From Streptomyces sp. H27-H5 (GTDB lineage Bacteria > Actinomycetota > Actinomycetes > Streptomycetales > Streptomycetaceae): a DNA stretch of 64,000 nucleotides. The stretch spans positions 19,881-83,880 of the forward strand of contig NZ_JAPNLK010000034.1 in assembly GCF_026627505.1 (NCBI RefSeq). The letters run 5' to 3'. Position numbers and translations under genes: made by a program. Numbering within the stretch: position 1 is the first letter of the stretch; each line of letters opens with the position of its first letter. The notes under the pieces were generated by a model. That model had not been told where the DNA came from. It searched no databases and saw nothing but the letters and a program-made list of their open reading frames with translations. Shown in pieces: positions 16,396-26,805 of this stretch.

Positions 16396-17922
16396 ATGGC
16401 TGAACAGGAATTGACCTGGCAGGGGTCGGTCGCGCGATGGGACCGGCAGTTGTTCGACGCGGTGGCCCTCCGGCACTGGCCCGGGGCCGACCGGGTGCTG
16501 CCGAGGTTGGGTCGGGCCGCGAACCACGGCGTCCTGTGGGGCGGTGCCGCCGCGGCGCTCGCCGCCTTCGGTTCGGCCCGGACACGCAAGGCCGCCGTGC
16601 GGGGGATCACCTCCCTCGCGCTGGCCTCGGCGACGATCAACACCGTCGGCAAGTGGTCCGTACGCCGGTGCCGACCCGTGCTGGAAGGGGTGCCCGTCAC
16701 CCGGCAGCTGCGCACCCAGCCGCAGACCACCTCGTTCCCCTCCGGACACGCGGCCTCGGCGTTCGCCTTCACCGCCGGGCTGGCGCTGGAGGCGCCGGGG
16801 TGGGGCCTCGCGCTGGCCCCCGTCGCCGCGTCGGTCGCGTTCTCCCGCGTCTACACCGGGGTCCACTACCCGTCCGACGTGGCGGCGGGCGCGGCGCTCG
16901 GGGTGGCCGCCGGGTTCCTCGTCCGCCGGCTCGCGCGCGACGTGCAGGAGGCCCGGGTCGTACCGGGTGACGAACGGCCGGACGCGGGGGCGCCCGCGCT
17001 GCCGGACGGCGACGGCCTGACCGTGGTGATCAACTCCGGTTCGGGTTCCGCCGCCTTCGCCGGCCTCGACGTCCTCAAGCGCCGGCTTCCGAAGGCGGAG
17101 CTGGTCCACTGCGAGAGCGCCGAGCTGGAGTCGGAACTGGCCGCGGCGGCGTCCCGGGCCCAGGTGCTCGGCGTCTGCGGCGGCGACGGCACGATCAACG
17201 CGGCGGCCACGGCCGCGCTGCGCGCCGGGGTGCCGCTCGCGGTGTTCCCCGGCGGGACCCTGAACCACTTCGCCCTCGACCTCGGGCTCGCCGGAGCGGA
17301 GGACACCTGCCGGGCCGTTGCCGACGGGCACGCGGTCCGCGTCGGCGTCGGACGCTTCACCCCCGGCCCGCGGCGCCACCCCGACCCCGCGGACGTGGCC
17401 GCGGCCGGTTCCGAGGCCGGGCGCGAGGAGTCGGGGTACTTCCTGAACAACTTCAGCATCGGCGCCTACCCCGAGCTGCTGCGCCATCGGCTGCGGTGGG
17501 CGCCCCGGATCGGGAGCGGCCCGGCCGCGCTGCTGGCGGCGTGGCGGGTGCTGCGGGCCGAACGGCCCGTACGGCTCAGCCTCGCCGGGCGTCCGCGCAG
17601 CGTCTGGCTGCTGTTCGCGGGCAACGGGACGTACCACGGCAGCGGCCCCGCCCCCCGGCGCCGCGACAACCTCGGCGAGGGGCTCCTCGACGTACGGCTC
17701 GTCTTCGGCGGCGGTCGTCCCGGCCCGCGCCTGTTGGCCGCGGCCTTCACCGGGCCCCTCAGCCGTTCCCCGGTCCACACCGCCACCCGCCTGCGGAGCC
17801 TGCGGATCTCGGACGTGCCGCCCGGCACCCCCCTCGCCTACGACGGGGAGTACGCCAAGGCCCCCACCGCCTTCGTGCTCGACGAGCTGCCGGAAGCCCT
17901 CACCGTCTACCGCCCGCGCTGA
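16396..17922 (+). CDS. PAP2 phosphatase / diacylglycerol-kinase-like fusion
   Basis: 508 residues with two enzymes in one chain. The first half is a PAP2 phosphatase: KWSVRRCRPVLEG (C1, about 88-100), TTSFPSGHAASAFA (C2, about 112-125, catalytic His) and SRVYTGVHYPSDVAAG (C3, about 147-162). The second half, from about 207, is a lipid/diacylglycerol kinase catalytic domain (TVVINSGSG, VCGGDGTINAAATAAL, FPGGTLNHFA, LLFAGNGTYHG). The hydrophobic helices are in the PAP2 half, so the kinase should be cytosolic. The pair would both remove and add phosphate on lipid headgroups; substrates such as phosphatidate, undecaprenyl or diacylglycerol are not decided by the sequence. Confidence 0.88.
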   Translation: MAEQELTWQGSVARWDRQLFDAVALRHWPGADRVLPRLGRAANHGVLWGGAAAALAAFGSARTRKAAVRGITSLALASATINTVGKWSVRRCRPVLEGVPVTRQLRTQPQTTSFPSGHAASAFAFTAGLALEAPGWGLALAPVAASVAFSRVYTGVHYPSDVAAGAALGVAAGFLVRRLARDVQEARVVPGDERPDAGAPALPDGDGLTVVINSGSGSAAFAGLDVLKRRLPKAELVHCESAELESELAAAASRAQVLGVCGGDGTINAAATAALRAGVPLAVFPGGTLNHFALDLGLAGAEDTCRAVADGHAVRVGVGRFTPGPRRHPDPADVAAAGSEAGREESGYFLNNFSIGAYPELLRHRLRWAPRIGSGPAALLAAWRVLRAERPVRLSLAGRPRSVWLLFAGNGTYHGSGPAPRRRDNLGEGLLDVRLVFGGGRPGPRLLAAAFTGPLSRSPVHTATRLRSLRISDVPPGTPLAYDGEYAKAPTAFVLDELPEALTVYRPR

Positions 17923-17923
17923 C

Positions 17924-17973
17924 CGCGGCGCGACGACCACACCCCGCCCGCGGCGCGACGACCACACCCCGCC
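17924..17973. repeat. Perfect 25-bp tandem duplication
   Basis: Two back-to-back identical 25-base units beginning CGCGGCGCGACGACCACACC (17924-17948 and 17949-17973), immediately after the kinase-fusion stop. Identity over the full period points to a recent slippage or duplication event. Confidence 0.9.
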
Positions 17974-17975
17974 CG

Positions 17976-18000
17976 CCCCGGCGCCGCCCACGCGCCGGGG
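17976..18000 (+). terminator. Hairpin after the PAP2/kinase gene
   Basis: CCCCGGCG / CGCCGGGG, a perfect eight-base stem with a nine-base loop about 55 bases beyond the stop. A plausible factor-independent terminator without a T-run. Confidence 0.45.
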
Positions 18001-18229
18001 CGCGGTCGTGCCCCGGCCGGAGATCCGCCCCGCCGCCCGGCCCCGGCCACCCCGCGCCCTCGAGCGCCTGCGGCGAGGCCTGGTCGGAAGCCGTCACGGC
18101 ACCCGCCGGCCTGGCCGGCTCGGGCCGGCCCGGGTCAGGGGGGCCTGACCTACCCATTCGCCCGCAGCTATGGACGCCTGGCAAGATGGGGTGTATCTGC
18201 CCACCCATCGATCTGCCGGACGGTTTCTC

Positions 18230-19894
<1,665 letters not shown>

Positions 19895-19912
19895 GGGCCG
19901 AGGTCACAGACC

Positions 19913-20380
19913 ATGGCCAGACACCGCTACCGATGCCCCCTCCGCTGGGCGGACATGGATGCCTTCGGACACGTCAACAATGTCGTCTTCCTCCGCTATC
20001 TGGAGGAGGCACGGATCGACTTCATGTTCCGCCTCGCGCCGGGGGAGGGCAGTGAGTCCTTCACGGGCGGCTCCGTCGTGGCCCGCCACGAGATCGACTA
20101 CAAGCTGCCCCTCGTGCACCGCCACGAGCCGGTCCTCATCGAATCCTGGGTGACCCGGATAGGCGCCGCGTCCCTGACCATCCGCTACGAGGTCAAGGAC
20201 GAGGCGACGGAGGACGCGCCCGAGACGGTCTACGTGCGCGCCGAGACCGTGGTCGTGCCGTACAACCTCGCCGAGGGGCGGCCCCGCCGCATCACGGCCG
20301 AGGAAAAGCTCTTCCTCCAGGAGTACCTGGACGAGCCGAAGTCCGGCGCCGCTGCCGGTGCCAGGGGCATCGCGGCATGA
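19913..20380 (+). CDS. Acyl-CoA thioesterase (4HBT hotdog fold)
   Basis: 155 residues. The hotdog signature WADMDAFGHVNNVVFLRYLEEAR (split here: WADMDAFGHVNN at about 12-23, then VVFLRYLEEAR) contains the Asp and Asn typical of 4-hydroxybenzoyl-CoA thioesterase-like enzymes. The remainder has the fold's beta strands (EPVLIESWVTRIG, LTIRYEVKDE). A cytosolic acyl-CoA hydrolase is likely; the natural acyl group is unknown. It follows ettA and its stop overlaps the start of the next gene (ATGA), so those two are co-translated. Confidence 0.88.
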   Translation: MARHRYRCPLRWADMDAFGHVNNVVFLRYLEEARIDFMFRLAPGEGSESFTGGSVVARHEIDYKLPLVHRHEPVLIESWVTRIGAASLTIRYEVKDEATEDAPETVYVRAETVVVPYNLAEGRPRRITAEEKLFLQEYLDEPKSGAAAGARGIAA

Positions 20381-21099
20381 ACGAGCGGCTGCACTTCGCC
20401 GACTCCGGGGAGGCGGCGGACCTCGCCGCCTTCCTGGGCCGGCTCGTGCACTACGACCGCGCCGCCGCCGTCCGCCTGCAGGCGCGGGCGGGCGGTGGCG
20501 CGCTCGCCGTTTTCGGGCGGCCGCCGTCCTTCGAGGTACTGGCCGTCCGCACGGTGCGGCTCGCCGCGCCCGTCGGGACGCCCCTGGACCTGACGGTGTC
20601 CGCCGGTGAGCTGCTGGAATCGGTGGACGAGGGCGCCGCGAGCGTCGTCGTGCCCGGCCCGGTCACCGGACCGCCCTGGGTGGGCGTCCTGCCTCCGCGC
20701 GGCGGCTGGGAGCCGGTGGACGGCCTGCCCGGCCCCGAGGCGATGCGGGCCGCCGTGGCGGACGCCGTCGCCGAGTTCCGGGCCCGGGACGAGGCCCTGC
20801 CCCCGCAGCACCGGACCCGGTCCGAGCGCGACCGCATCGGCCGCGAGATCTGGTCCCGCACGCTGGGGGACACCGAACTTCCGCTGCGCGCCGTGCACGC
20901 CGCGCAGTCCCTGGGCTTCCTGCGGCCGGTACGGGCCTCCGCACCCGCCGGTCCCACCGGGCCGCCCGCGGCCCCCGCACCGGTGGCGCTGCTGGCGTCC
21001 GGGGGATGGCTGCGGCTGCGCACCCCGTACGGGTCCGTCGCCATGCGCCGCCCCGGCGGGACCGGTGGCCTCGGCGCCCTGCTGGTCCGACCGGTCTAG
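20377..21099 (+). CDS. Conserved Streptomyces protein of unknown function
   Basis: 240 residues, ATG overlapping the thioesterase stop. It is soluble, without signal peptide or membrane helix. The N-terminal half (ADLAAFLGRLVHYDRAAAVRLQARAGG) resembles a small alpha-beta domain. The middle has RSERDRIGREIWSRTLGD, and the end has WLRLRTPYGSVAMRRPGG. I do not recognise a named family or active site. Coupling to a thioesterase and proximity to ettA are typical of actinobacterial core genes, so it is a real gene, but no function can be assigned. Confidence 0.8.
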   Translation: MNERLHFADSGEAADLAAFLGRLVHYDRAAAVRLQARAGGGALAVFGRPPSFEVLAVRTVRLAAPVGTPLDLTVSAGELLESVDEGAASVVVPGPVTGPPWVGVLPPRGGWEPVDGLPGPEAMRAAVADAVAEFRARDEALPPQHRTRSERDRIGREIWSRTLGDTELPLRAVHAAQSLGFLRPVRASAPAGPTGPPAAPAPVALLASGGWLRLRTPYGSVAMRRPGGTGGLGALLVRPV

Positions 21100-21163
21100 G
21101 GCCTGTCCTTCGGATCATGCCGGGCTCGCGGGGCCTCGCGGCGGGTGCGTTCCGCCGCCCGCC

Positions 21164-21568
21164 TCAGCCCGCCGTGTTGATCATCGATGCGGCCGCGTAC
21201 GTCAGGTACCGCCACAGCTGCGCCTCGTGCTCCGGCGCCAAGCCCAGCTCGTCCACCGCGACCCGCATGTGACCCAGCCACGCGTCGTGCGCGGCCGCGT
21301 CCACCTGGAACGGGGCGTGCCGCATCCGCAGGCGCGGGTGCCCGCGGTTCTCGCTGTAGGTGTTCGGGCCGCCCCAGTACTGCATGAGGAACAGCGCGAA
21401 CCGCTCCTCGGCCGGCCCCAGGTCCTCCTCCGGGTACATCGGGCGCAGCAGCGGGTCTTCCGCGACACCCTGGTAGAACCGGTGGACCAGGCGGCGGAAG
21501 GTGGCCTCGCCGCCCACAAGCTCGTAGAAGGTCTGCTCCTGGACCGTGCCCTGCGGATCGTCATTCAC
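21164..21568 (-). CDS. glbO: Truncated haemoglobin, group II (GlbO-like)
   Basis: 134 residues, a complete 2-on-2 globin. Visible features: FYELVGGEATFRRLVHRFYQGV (helices A-B with Phe and Tyr of the haem pocket), PMYPEEDL, ALFLMQYWGGPNTYSENRGHPRLRMRHAPF carrying the proximal His in the MRHAPF motif (F8), and the conserved Trp of LWRYLTYA near the end. Group II globins of actinobacteria bind O2 or NO and are linked to respiration or oxidative-stress handling. The start is GTG 21568 with only a weak ribosome site. It converges on the gene ending at 21099 and diverges from the methyltransferase. Confidence 0.93.
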   Translation of the reverse strand: MNDDPQGTVQEQTFYELVGGEATFRRLVHRFYQGVAEDPLLRPMYPEEDLGPAEERFALFLMQYWGGPNTYSENRGHPRLRMRHAPFQVDAAAHDAWLGHMRVAVDELGLAPEHEAQLWRYLTYAAASMINTAG

Positions 21569-21715
21569 CTGACCATCGTCTCAGACGCCCGGACCGAGGA
21601 CCGGGGTCCTAGGACCCTCCCCGCAAGCCCGGGGCCCCGCCCGCCACGCCGCGACGCGCGGGAACACGCCCGACCAGCGTTGGCCTTCGCCCCCGCAGGG
21701 CAGCACAGTGGAGAC

Positions 21716-22705
21716 ATGGGCGCAGATGCCGAAGTACGCGACCTGCGCGAGACCGCGCACGCGGCCCAGGTCATGGAGTTGATCGCGGCCGGGGCCCTGG
21801 ACGACCCCGACTGGCGTGCGGCCTTCGCCGCGGTGCCCCGGCACGTCTTCGTCCCGTACTTCTGGACCGGTCGTGGAGCCGGACACGAGCGGCTCTGGGC
21901 CGAGGACCCGGACCCCGAACGGCGGGCCCGCTGGCTGCGCGGCGTGTACACGGACACCCCGCTCGCCACCCGGCTGCGCGACGGGGAGCTGGTCTCCTCC
22001 AGCAGCCAGCCCTCCCTGATGGCGAGGATGCTGGAGGCGCTGGAGGTGCGTGACGGGAACAACGTGCTGGAGATCGGCGCGGGCACCGGCTACAACGCGG
22101 CCCTGCTCTGCCACCGGCTCGGCGAGGAACTGGTCACCACGGTGGACCTGGACGAGGAGATCACCGAGTCGGCGCGGGCGCACCTGGCGCAGCTCGGCCT
22201 GCACCCGACCGTCGTCACCGGCGACGGGGCGCGCGGCTGCCCCTCCCGCGCCCCCTTCGATCGGATCCTGGTCACCTGCACGCTGCCGCTGATCCCGCAC
22301 GCCTGGCCGGCCCAGTGCCGGCCCGGGGCGCGCATCCTGGCCCCGCTGTCGACCGGGCTGATCGCGCTCACCGTGCGGGACGCGGACTTCGCGGAGGGCC
22401 GGTTCCTGCACACCTCGGCGTACTTCGTGCCGCTGCGCGGGGCGGGCGCGGCCCCGCACGCCCCCTCGCTGCCCCAACACGGACTCCCGTACGAGCTGGT
22501 GGACAACGAGCGCTTCCAGTTCCTGCTGATCCTCACCGAGGGCGTCCTGCACCCCCGGGAGGCCCTGGACCTGTGGCGCCGCGAGGGGCGCCCGGCGCGC
22601 GAGCGGTTCGGCGTCACGCTCACGTCGGAGGGACAGTGGTCGTGGCTCGACGACCCCCAGGGCCCGTACGTGTGGCCGCTGGGGGAGGTCGGGACGACCG
22701 CCTAA
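21716..22705 (+). CDS. PCMT-like SAM-dependent methyltransferase
   Basis: 329 residues from ATG 21716. SAM motif I VLEIGAGTGYNAALLCH lies near residue 117, followed by TTVDLDEEI and VVTGDGARG, the order found in protein-L-isoaspartate O-methyltransferases. The segment before it, LVSSSSQPSLMARMLEAL, corresponds to the PCMT substrate-binding entry loop. The C-terminal 110 residues extend beyond the minimal PCMT fold. Members of this extended group occur throughout Streptomyces, sometimes as modifying enzymes for peptides, but no precursor gene lies here. The stop codon overlaps the stop of the convergent FHA gene. Confidence 0.85.
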   Translation: MGADAEVRDLRETAHAAQVMELIAAGALDDPDWRAAFAAVPRHVFVPYFWTGRGAGHERLWAEDPDPERRARWLRGVYTDTPLATRLRDGELVSSSSQPSLMARMLEALEVRDGNNVLEIGAGTGYNAALLCHRLGEELVTTVDLDEEITESARAHLAQLGLHPTVVTGDGARGCPSRAPFDRILVTCTLPLIPHAWPAQCRPGARILAPLSTGLIALTVRDADFAEGRFLHTSAYFVPLRGAGAAPHAPSLPQHGLPYELVDNERFQFLLILTEGVLHPREALDLWRREGRPARERFGVTLTSEGQWSWLDDPQGPYVWPLGEVGTTA

Positions 22706-23805
22706 CCCCGGCGGACGGTGATCGTGGTCCAGGCGCCGACGTGGACCTGGTCGCCGTCGCCGAGGGTGATCGGCACGTACGGCTGGATCGGTTCCTCACC
22801 GCCGTTGATGGTCGTGCCGTTGGTGGAGTTCTGGTCCACCACCGCCCAGCTCCCGTCGGGCTGCTGGACGAGCACCGCGTGCTGGTGGGAGACGCCCGGG
22901 TCCTCCGGGGGCACCGAGAGGTCGATGTCCGGGGACTCGCCCGAGGAGGCGCGCCGGCGGCCGATGGTGATCTGACCGCCGGAGAGCGCGAGATGCTGCT
23001 CCGGGGAGTACGCGGGCAGGTTCAACCCGGCCGCCTCCGGGCCGCTGCGCTGCATCATCGCCATGAAGTACGAGCGGTCCGGGCCGACCGTCGCGCTCCA
23101 GGCGCCGCCGACCTGCGACGGAGCCTGACCCTGGGACCCGTAGTGCTGTTGCTGCTGGTGATGCTGCTGCGCCTGGTGCTGCGGGACCTGCTGTTGCTGA
23201 TGTTGCGAGTGCTGCTGGTACTCCTGCTGCTGCGGCGGAGGCTGCTGCTGGTAGTGCGGCTGCTGGTACTCCTGCCGGAGGGGCTGCTGCACGGGCTGCT
23301 GCTGGTGCGAGGGCTGTTGGTGTGACTGCTGCGCGTGCGACGGCTGCCCGTGTGCCTGCTGCTCGTGCGAGGGAGGCGGCAGCAGCCAGTCGTCCTCGCG
23401 CTGGAGCGGCTCGGCCGGCCGGTTGACCCGGGACGGCCGCGAGCCCTGGTAGTCGAAGTGGTCCTGCGAGAACGTCGGCGGGGCCTGCGGCGGCGGGGGA
23501 GGCGGGGTCCCCACGCTCCCGGTGCCCGCGACCGGGCCCGTCTCCTGGGCGAGCGGCGTATACGAAGTCGCCGAACGCGTCAGGAAGTTGTACCGGCACT
23601 CCTCGCAGAACGGGGCCATGGCCTCGCGCGGCGTCCGGCACTGCGGGCACAGCTCCGCCTGCGCGGTCGGCTCACCGGCCGTGGGAGGGTAGCCGTAGCC
23701 GTAGGAAGGCGCCGCGGGGGCGCTCGTGGCGGCAGCCATGCGGTGGCCGCAGACCTCGCACCAGTCCTCGGAGGCGGACTGGTGCCCGTTCGGGCAGGTC
23801 GGCAT
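22702..23805 (-). CDS. FHA-domain protein with N-terminal zinc ribbons
   Basis: 367 residues from ATG 23805 (GGGGGAAG upstream; a longer start at 23835 is possible). Residues 1-70 carry two four-cysteine or Cys/His clusters: CPNGHQSASEDWCEVCGH and CPQCRTPREAMAPFCEECR. Residues about 160-240 are almost entirely Gln, His and Pro. The last 90 residues are an FHA domain: ITIGRRR, SHQHAVLV, NSTNGTTING. FHA domains bind phosphothreonine. As the last gene of the PknG block it is the obvious reader or substrate of that kinase, comparable to GarA/OdhI, although the N-terminal ETTS-type phospho-site of GarA is not seen. The TAG stop overlaps the convergent TAA. Confidence 0.9.
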   Translation of the reverse strand: MPTCPNGHQSASEDWCEVCGHRMAAATSAPAAPSYGYGYPPTAGEPTAQAELCPQCRTPREAMAPFCEECRYNFLTRSATSYTPLAQETGPVAGTGSVGTPPPPPPQAPPTFSQDHFDYQGSRPSRVNRPAEPLQREDDWLLPPPSHEQQAHGQPSHAQQSHQQPSHQQQPVQQPLRQEYQQPHYQQQPPPQQQEYQQHSQHQQQQVPQHQAQQHHQQQQHYGSQGQAPSQVGGAWSATVGPDRSYFMAMMQRSGPEAAGLNLPAYSPEQHLALSGGQITIGRRRASSGESPDIDLSVPPEDPGVSHQHAVLVQQPDGSWAVVDQNSTNGTTINGGEEPIQPYVPITLGDGDQVHVGAWTTITVRRG

Positions 23806-23851
23806 GGCTACGCTTCCCCCTTCTCCCTGCGTCATCGCGGCAGGTCTCTTC

Positions 23852-25180
23852 TCAGGTCTTCTTCACTCGGACGGTCTGCGTCGAACGCGTTTCAAGGGTC
23901 ATCTCGTCGGCATCGGCGACCTTCGCTTTCAGCCGCACAGTACCTGCCGCCGCGTCCACGACATCCACCACCTTCGCCAGCAGTTTGGCAGTGTCCGCGT
24001 TGCCGGACGCGCTCGCCAGTTGTACCGCGCGTCCGAGTTTGGCCGTCGCACCATCGACATCGCCCAGTTTGCGTGCTTCCAAACCTTGTTGGATGGCCTG
24101 GGCCAGCTCCGCCTGGCCGGTGTAGTGCGCCACCTGCGGGCTGATCGCCGTGGAAGCGACGAGGTCGTCGGTCCACACCGCCCGCACCAGACCCTGGGCG
24201 AGGACGGTCGGCGTCCCGCCCCCCGCGTCCGGCACGATCAGCGTCGCGCGGGCCGCCAGCATCTCCTGCCCGACGGCCGCCCCCGGGACCCGCACGCACA
24301 CGTGGTACTCGCGGGACTCGTCGCCCCACGAACCCGTCGGGTAATCGCCGGCGCGCGGACCGGCCTCGGTACGGCGGTCGGTCAGGTCCTGGACGGTCGG
24401 CGCGACCTGCTTCACGTACCGGATCTCCACGCCGACCGGGGTCCACAGGCGCAGCGCGACGTCCGCGACCTCCTTGCCCATGGCGTTCTCCATCATGCGC
24501 GTGAAGTCCTCGGTGAGGTGCGCGGGATCGGCCACGATGTCGGCGCTGCCGAGCAGCGCGCTTGCGATACCGGTCACCTCCTTCACCTCCCAGTCGGTCC
24601 CCACACCGCGCGCGTCACAGGTGAAGCGACCCGCGCAGGCTTCGAGGGTGGCGCGCAACACGGCCGGTTCCTCGTGCTCGTTGCGCCCGTCGGTGAGCAG
24701 GATCCCGTGCCGGATCGTGGCCTGCGACTGCCGCAGCAGCCCGTCCGCCAGCCGCAGCCACGTCCCGATGGCGGTGCCGCCGCCGGAACCGAGGCCGCGC
24801 AGGGACTCCTTGGCCTGCGCGCGGGTCACCGCGTCGGCCGTGGCCAGCCGGCCCTGACCGGGGTAGACCTCCCTGGCCACGTGCGTGCCCGCGATCACCG
24901 CGAAGCTCGTGCCGTCGCGCAGGGTGTCGATCGCGGCGGCCGTGGCCTCGCGGGCACCGCGCATCTTGTCCGGCGGGTACTCCATGGACCCGGAACAATC
25001 CACCATGATCACGACCGCGGCCCCGCCGGGGGCGGGGACGGCGGCCCGGGTGGCGGTGGCCCCGCCGCTGGAGGTGACCGTGACGATGGCGTGGACGTCG
25101 CGGCCGCCCTCGGGGAGGAACTCGTTCTGGTACACCTCCACGCTGAAGCGCGGGGCGCTCGGCTTGGCGAAGTTCGCCAT
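23852..25180 (-). CDS. von Willebrand factor A domain protein
   Basis: 442 residues from ATG 25180, cytosolic (no signal peptide). The metal-ion-dependent adhesion site is intact: VIMVDCSGSMEY at about 49-60 (DxSGS), with the downstream Thr and Asp in GSGGGTAIGTWL and LLTDGRNEHEE. The C-terminal third is beta-rich with a short helical repeat (LAQAIQQGLEARKLGDVDGATAKLGRAVQLA, in parts) that resembles a TPR-like hairpin. Cytosolic vWA proteins often scaffold kinases, phosphatases and AAA proteins. Here it lies between the PP2C and FHA genes and should be part of the same signalling assembly. Confidence 0.88.
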   Translation of the reverse strand: MANFAKPSAPRFSVEVYQNEFLPEGGRDVHAIVTVTSSGGATATRAAVPAPGGAAVVIMVDCSGSMEYPPDKMRGAREATAAAIDTLRDGTSFAVIAGTHVAREVYPGQGRLATADAVTRAQAKESLRGLGSGGGTAIGTWLRLADGLLRQSQATIRHGILLTDGRNEHEEPAVLRATLEACAGRFTCDARGVGTDWEVKEVTGIASALLGSADIVADPAHLTEDFTRMMENAMGKEVADVALRLWTPVGVEIRYVKQVAPTVQDLTDRRTEAGPRAGDYPTGSWGDESREYHVCVRVPGAAVGQEMLAARATLIVPDAGGGTPTVLAQGLVRAVWTDDLVASTAISPQVAHYTGQAELAQAIQQGLEARKLGDVDGATAKLGRAVQLASASGNADTAKLLAKVVDVVDAAAGTVRLKAKVADADEMTLETRSTQTVRVKKT

Positions 25181-25212
25181 CGATGGGACTCCCTCGGAGG
25201 ATCGGTCGGAGA

Positions 25213-26802
25213 TCAGGCCTGGGCGCGCGGGTCCGCTTCCGCTTGCGGTTCCGGTTGTGCCGCCGGGGTTGCCTCCGGCAGGGCCGCGAACGGCACGACG
25301 GCGACGGTGACGTTGTCGTGGCCGCCCCCGTCGAGCGCGTGCCCCACCAGGACCTGTGCGCTGTGCAGCGGCCGGACCGCCGCGTCCCGCGGCAGGATCC
25401 GGGCCAGATCCCGTGCGGACTCGGCGTAGTTCCACAGCCCGTCGGTGCAGACCACGACCACGCCTGGGTGGTCCGGCTTGAAGCTGGCGGTGTGCGGTTC
25501 GAGGTCGTACGCGTCGGCGCCGAGCCAGCCGGTGATGGCGTGGGCCCGGGCGTCGGCGTACGCCTCGGCCTCGCCCATCAGGCCGGCCGCGACCATCTGG
25601 GCCGCCCAGGAGTCGTCCTCGGTGAGCCGCCGGGGGAGCGCGGCCCGGTCGTCGGGGACCCAGTACGCGCGGCTGTCGCCCACCCAGCCGATGGTGAGCA
25701 GGCCACCGCTGACGACGGCGCCGACCAGGGTGCAGGCGGGGGCGTTCTGGGCGCCGGGCACCTCCGGGGCCAGGGCGTTCACGGCGGCGGCCGCCGCCAG
25801 GATCGCCTCGTGCATGGCCTCCTGGGGGTGCGCGCCGCGGGGGAGCGCTTCCAACAGCGCCTCGTTGGCGGCGCCGGCGGCGGCGGCCGAGGCCTCGTCG
25901 GGGCGGCTGGCGGACGAGACGCCGTCACAGACGATCGCCACGGTGGCTGCGGAACCGTCGGGCAGGGCCGTCGCGGCCACCGCGAAGGAGTCCTCGTTGC
26001 GGTGGTGGCGCAGCCCGCGGTCGCTGACCGCGACGACGCTGCCGAGTTCCTCCTCCAGGTGGTCGCGCTCGCGGGGCTGGGCGTGACCGCAGTGCTCGCA
26101 GTACCCGTCGGTGTCCACCCGGCCGGCGCGGCAGGCCACGCAGGTCTTGCCGGCGTCGCCGCCGGGGGGGTTCGCGGGAGCGGCCGAACTCGCGGGAGCG
26201 GCGGGCGCCGGGACGGGCGGGTCGTACCGCTCGCCCGCGTCGCCGAAGCCCTGCGGGGCGGGACCGGCCGGTGCCGCGTGGCCCGGGTCGGGGTGCCCGA
26301 CCGGGTGCCCGGCCGGAGCGACCGGGGGTTCGGGGTGCCCGGACGGCGGCTCGGCGGCCCCCCACGGGGCGCCCTCGGGAGGCGCGCCGGCGGCGCCGTA
26401 CGACGCGCCGCGGCCGTCCGACGACCCCTGCGCGGCGGCGTGGTTCGGCTGTTGTTCCGGGGACGCGCCGTACGACGTCCCGCCCGGGCCCCACGGGGCG
26501 TCGGGAGCCGGCCGGGCCGGTGCGCCGGCCCAGCCGGTCGGATCCCCGACGAGGGTCGGCGCGGCGCCCGCGACACTGCCCCAGCCCGGCGCGGGCGCGC
26601 CGTCCGGATACCCGGCGGCGCCGCGACCCGCGCCGGCGTCACCCGGCGGGGCGGGAGCGGGCGCGGTGATCGGGAGGGTCGGGTCGGGGTCCGCCGACGC
26701 GGTTGGGGAAGAGAGGGCGTATCCGCACACGCCGCAGAAACGGTCCCCCTCTTCCAGGGGCTCAGCGCAGCTGGGGCAGCCCGACGGCCGATGCATCGAC
26801 AT
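25213..26802 (-). CDS. PP2C-type protein phosphatase with zinc ribbon
   Basis: 529 residues. N-terminal zinc ribbon CPSCAEPLEEGDRFCGVCGY (residues about 9-28), then a 180-residue Pro/Gly/Ala-rich linker and a second cysteine cluster CVACRAGRVDTDGYCEHCGH (about 202-221). The catalytic PPM/PP2C domain fills the rest: DRGLRHHRNEDSF, IVCDGVSSAS, GWVGDSRAYW, VVCTDGLWNY and GGHDNVTVAVV supply all metal-binding aspartates. It should dephosphorylate Ser/Thr, opposing the PknG-like kinase encoded immediately before it (3-base gap). I take ATG 26802; ATG 26796 is equally possible. Confidence 0.92.
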   Translation of the reverse strand: MSMHRPSGCPSCAEPLEEGDRFCGVCGYALSSPTASADPDPTLPITAPAPAPPGDAGAGRGAAGYPDGAPAPGWGSVAGAAPTLVGDPTGWAGAPARPAPDAPWGPGGTSYGASPEQQPNHAAAQGSSDGRGASYGAAGAPPEGAPWGAAEPPSGHPEPPVAPAGHPVGHPDPGHAAPAGPAPQGFGDAGERYDPPVPAPAAPASSAAPANPPGGDAGKTCVACRAGRVDTDGYCEHCGHAQPRERDHLEEELGSVVAVSDRGLRHHRNEDSFAVAATALPDGSAATVAIVCDGVSSASRPDEASAAAAGAANEALLEALPRGAHPQEAMHEAILAAAAAVNALAPEVPGAQNAPACTLVGAVVSGGLLTIGWVGDSRAYWVPDDRAALPRRLTEDDSWAAQMVAAGLMGEAEAYADARAHAITGWLGADAYDLEPHTASFKPDHPGVVVVCTDGLWNYAESARDLARILPRDAAVRPLHSAQVLVGHALDGGGHDNVTVAVVPFAALPEATPAAQPEPQAEADPRAQA

Positions 26803-26805
26803 CAA

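Larger units (their letters stand above)
17923..18229. other. Intergenic region upstream of ettA
   Basis: 307 bases without a supportable gene. The left third holds a 25-base tandem duplication (17924-17973) and a hairpin (17976-18000). The right part must contain the ettA promoter. A stretch at 18172-18197 (tggacgcctggcaagatggg) is the least G+C-rich part, but no convincing hexamer pair is visible. Confidence 0.5.

Noticed and set aside
23110..23350. CRISPR-like or tandem DNA array of CTGCTG units
   Set aside because: This is the Gln/His-rich coding stretch of the FHA protein. Codon repetition explains it, with no constant repeat-spacer spacing.
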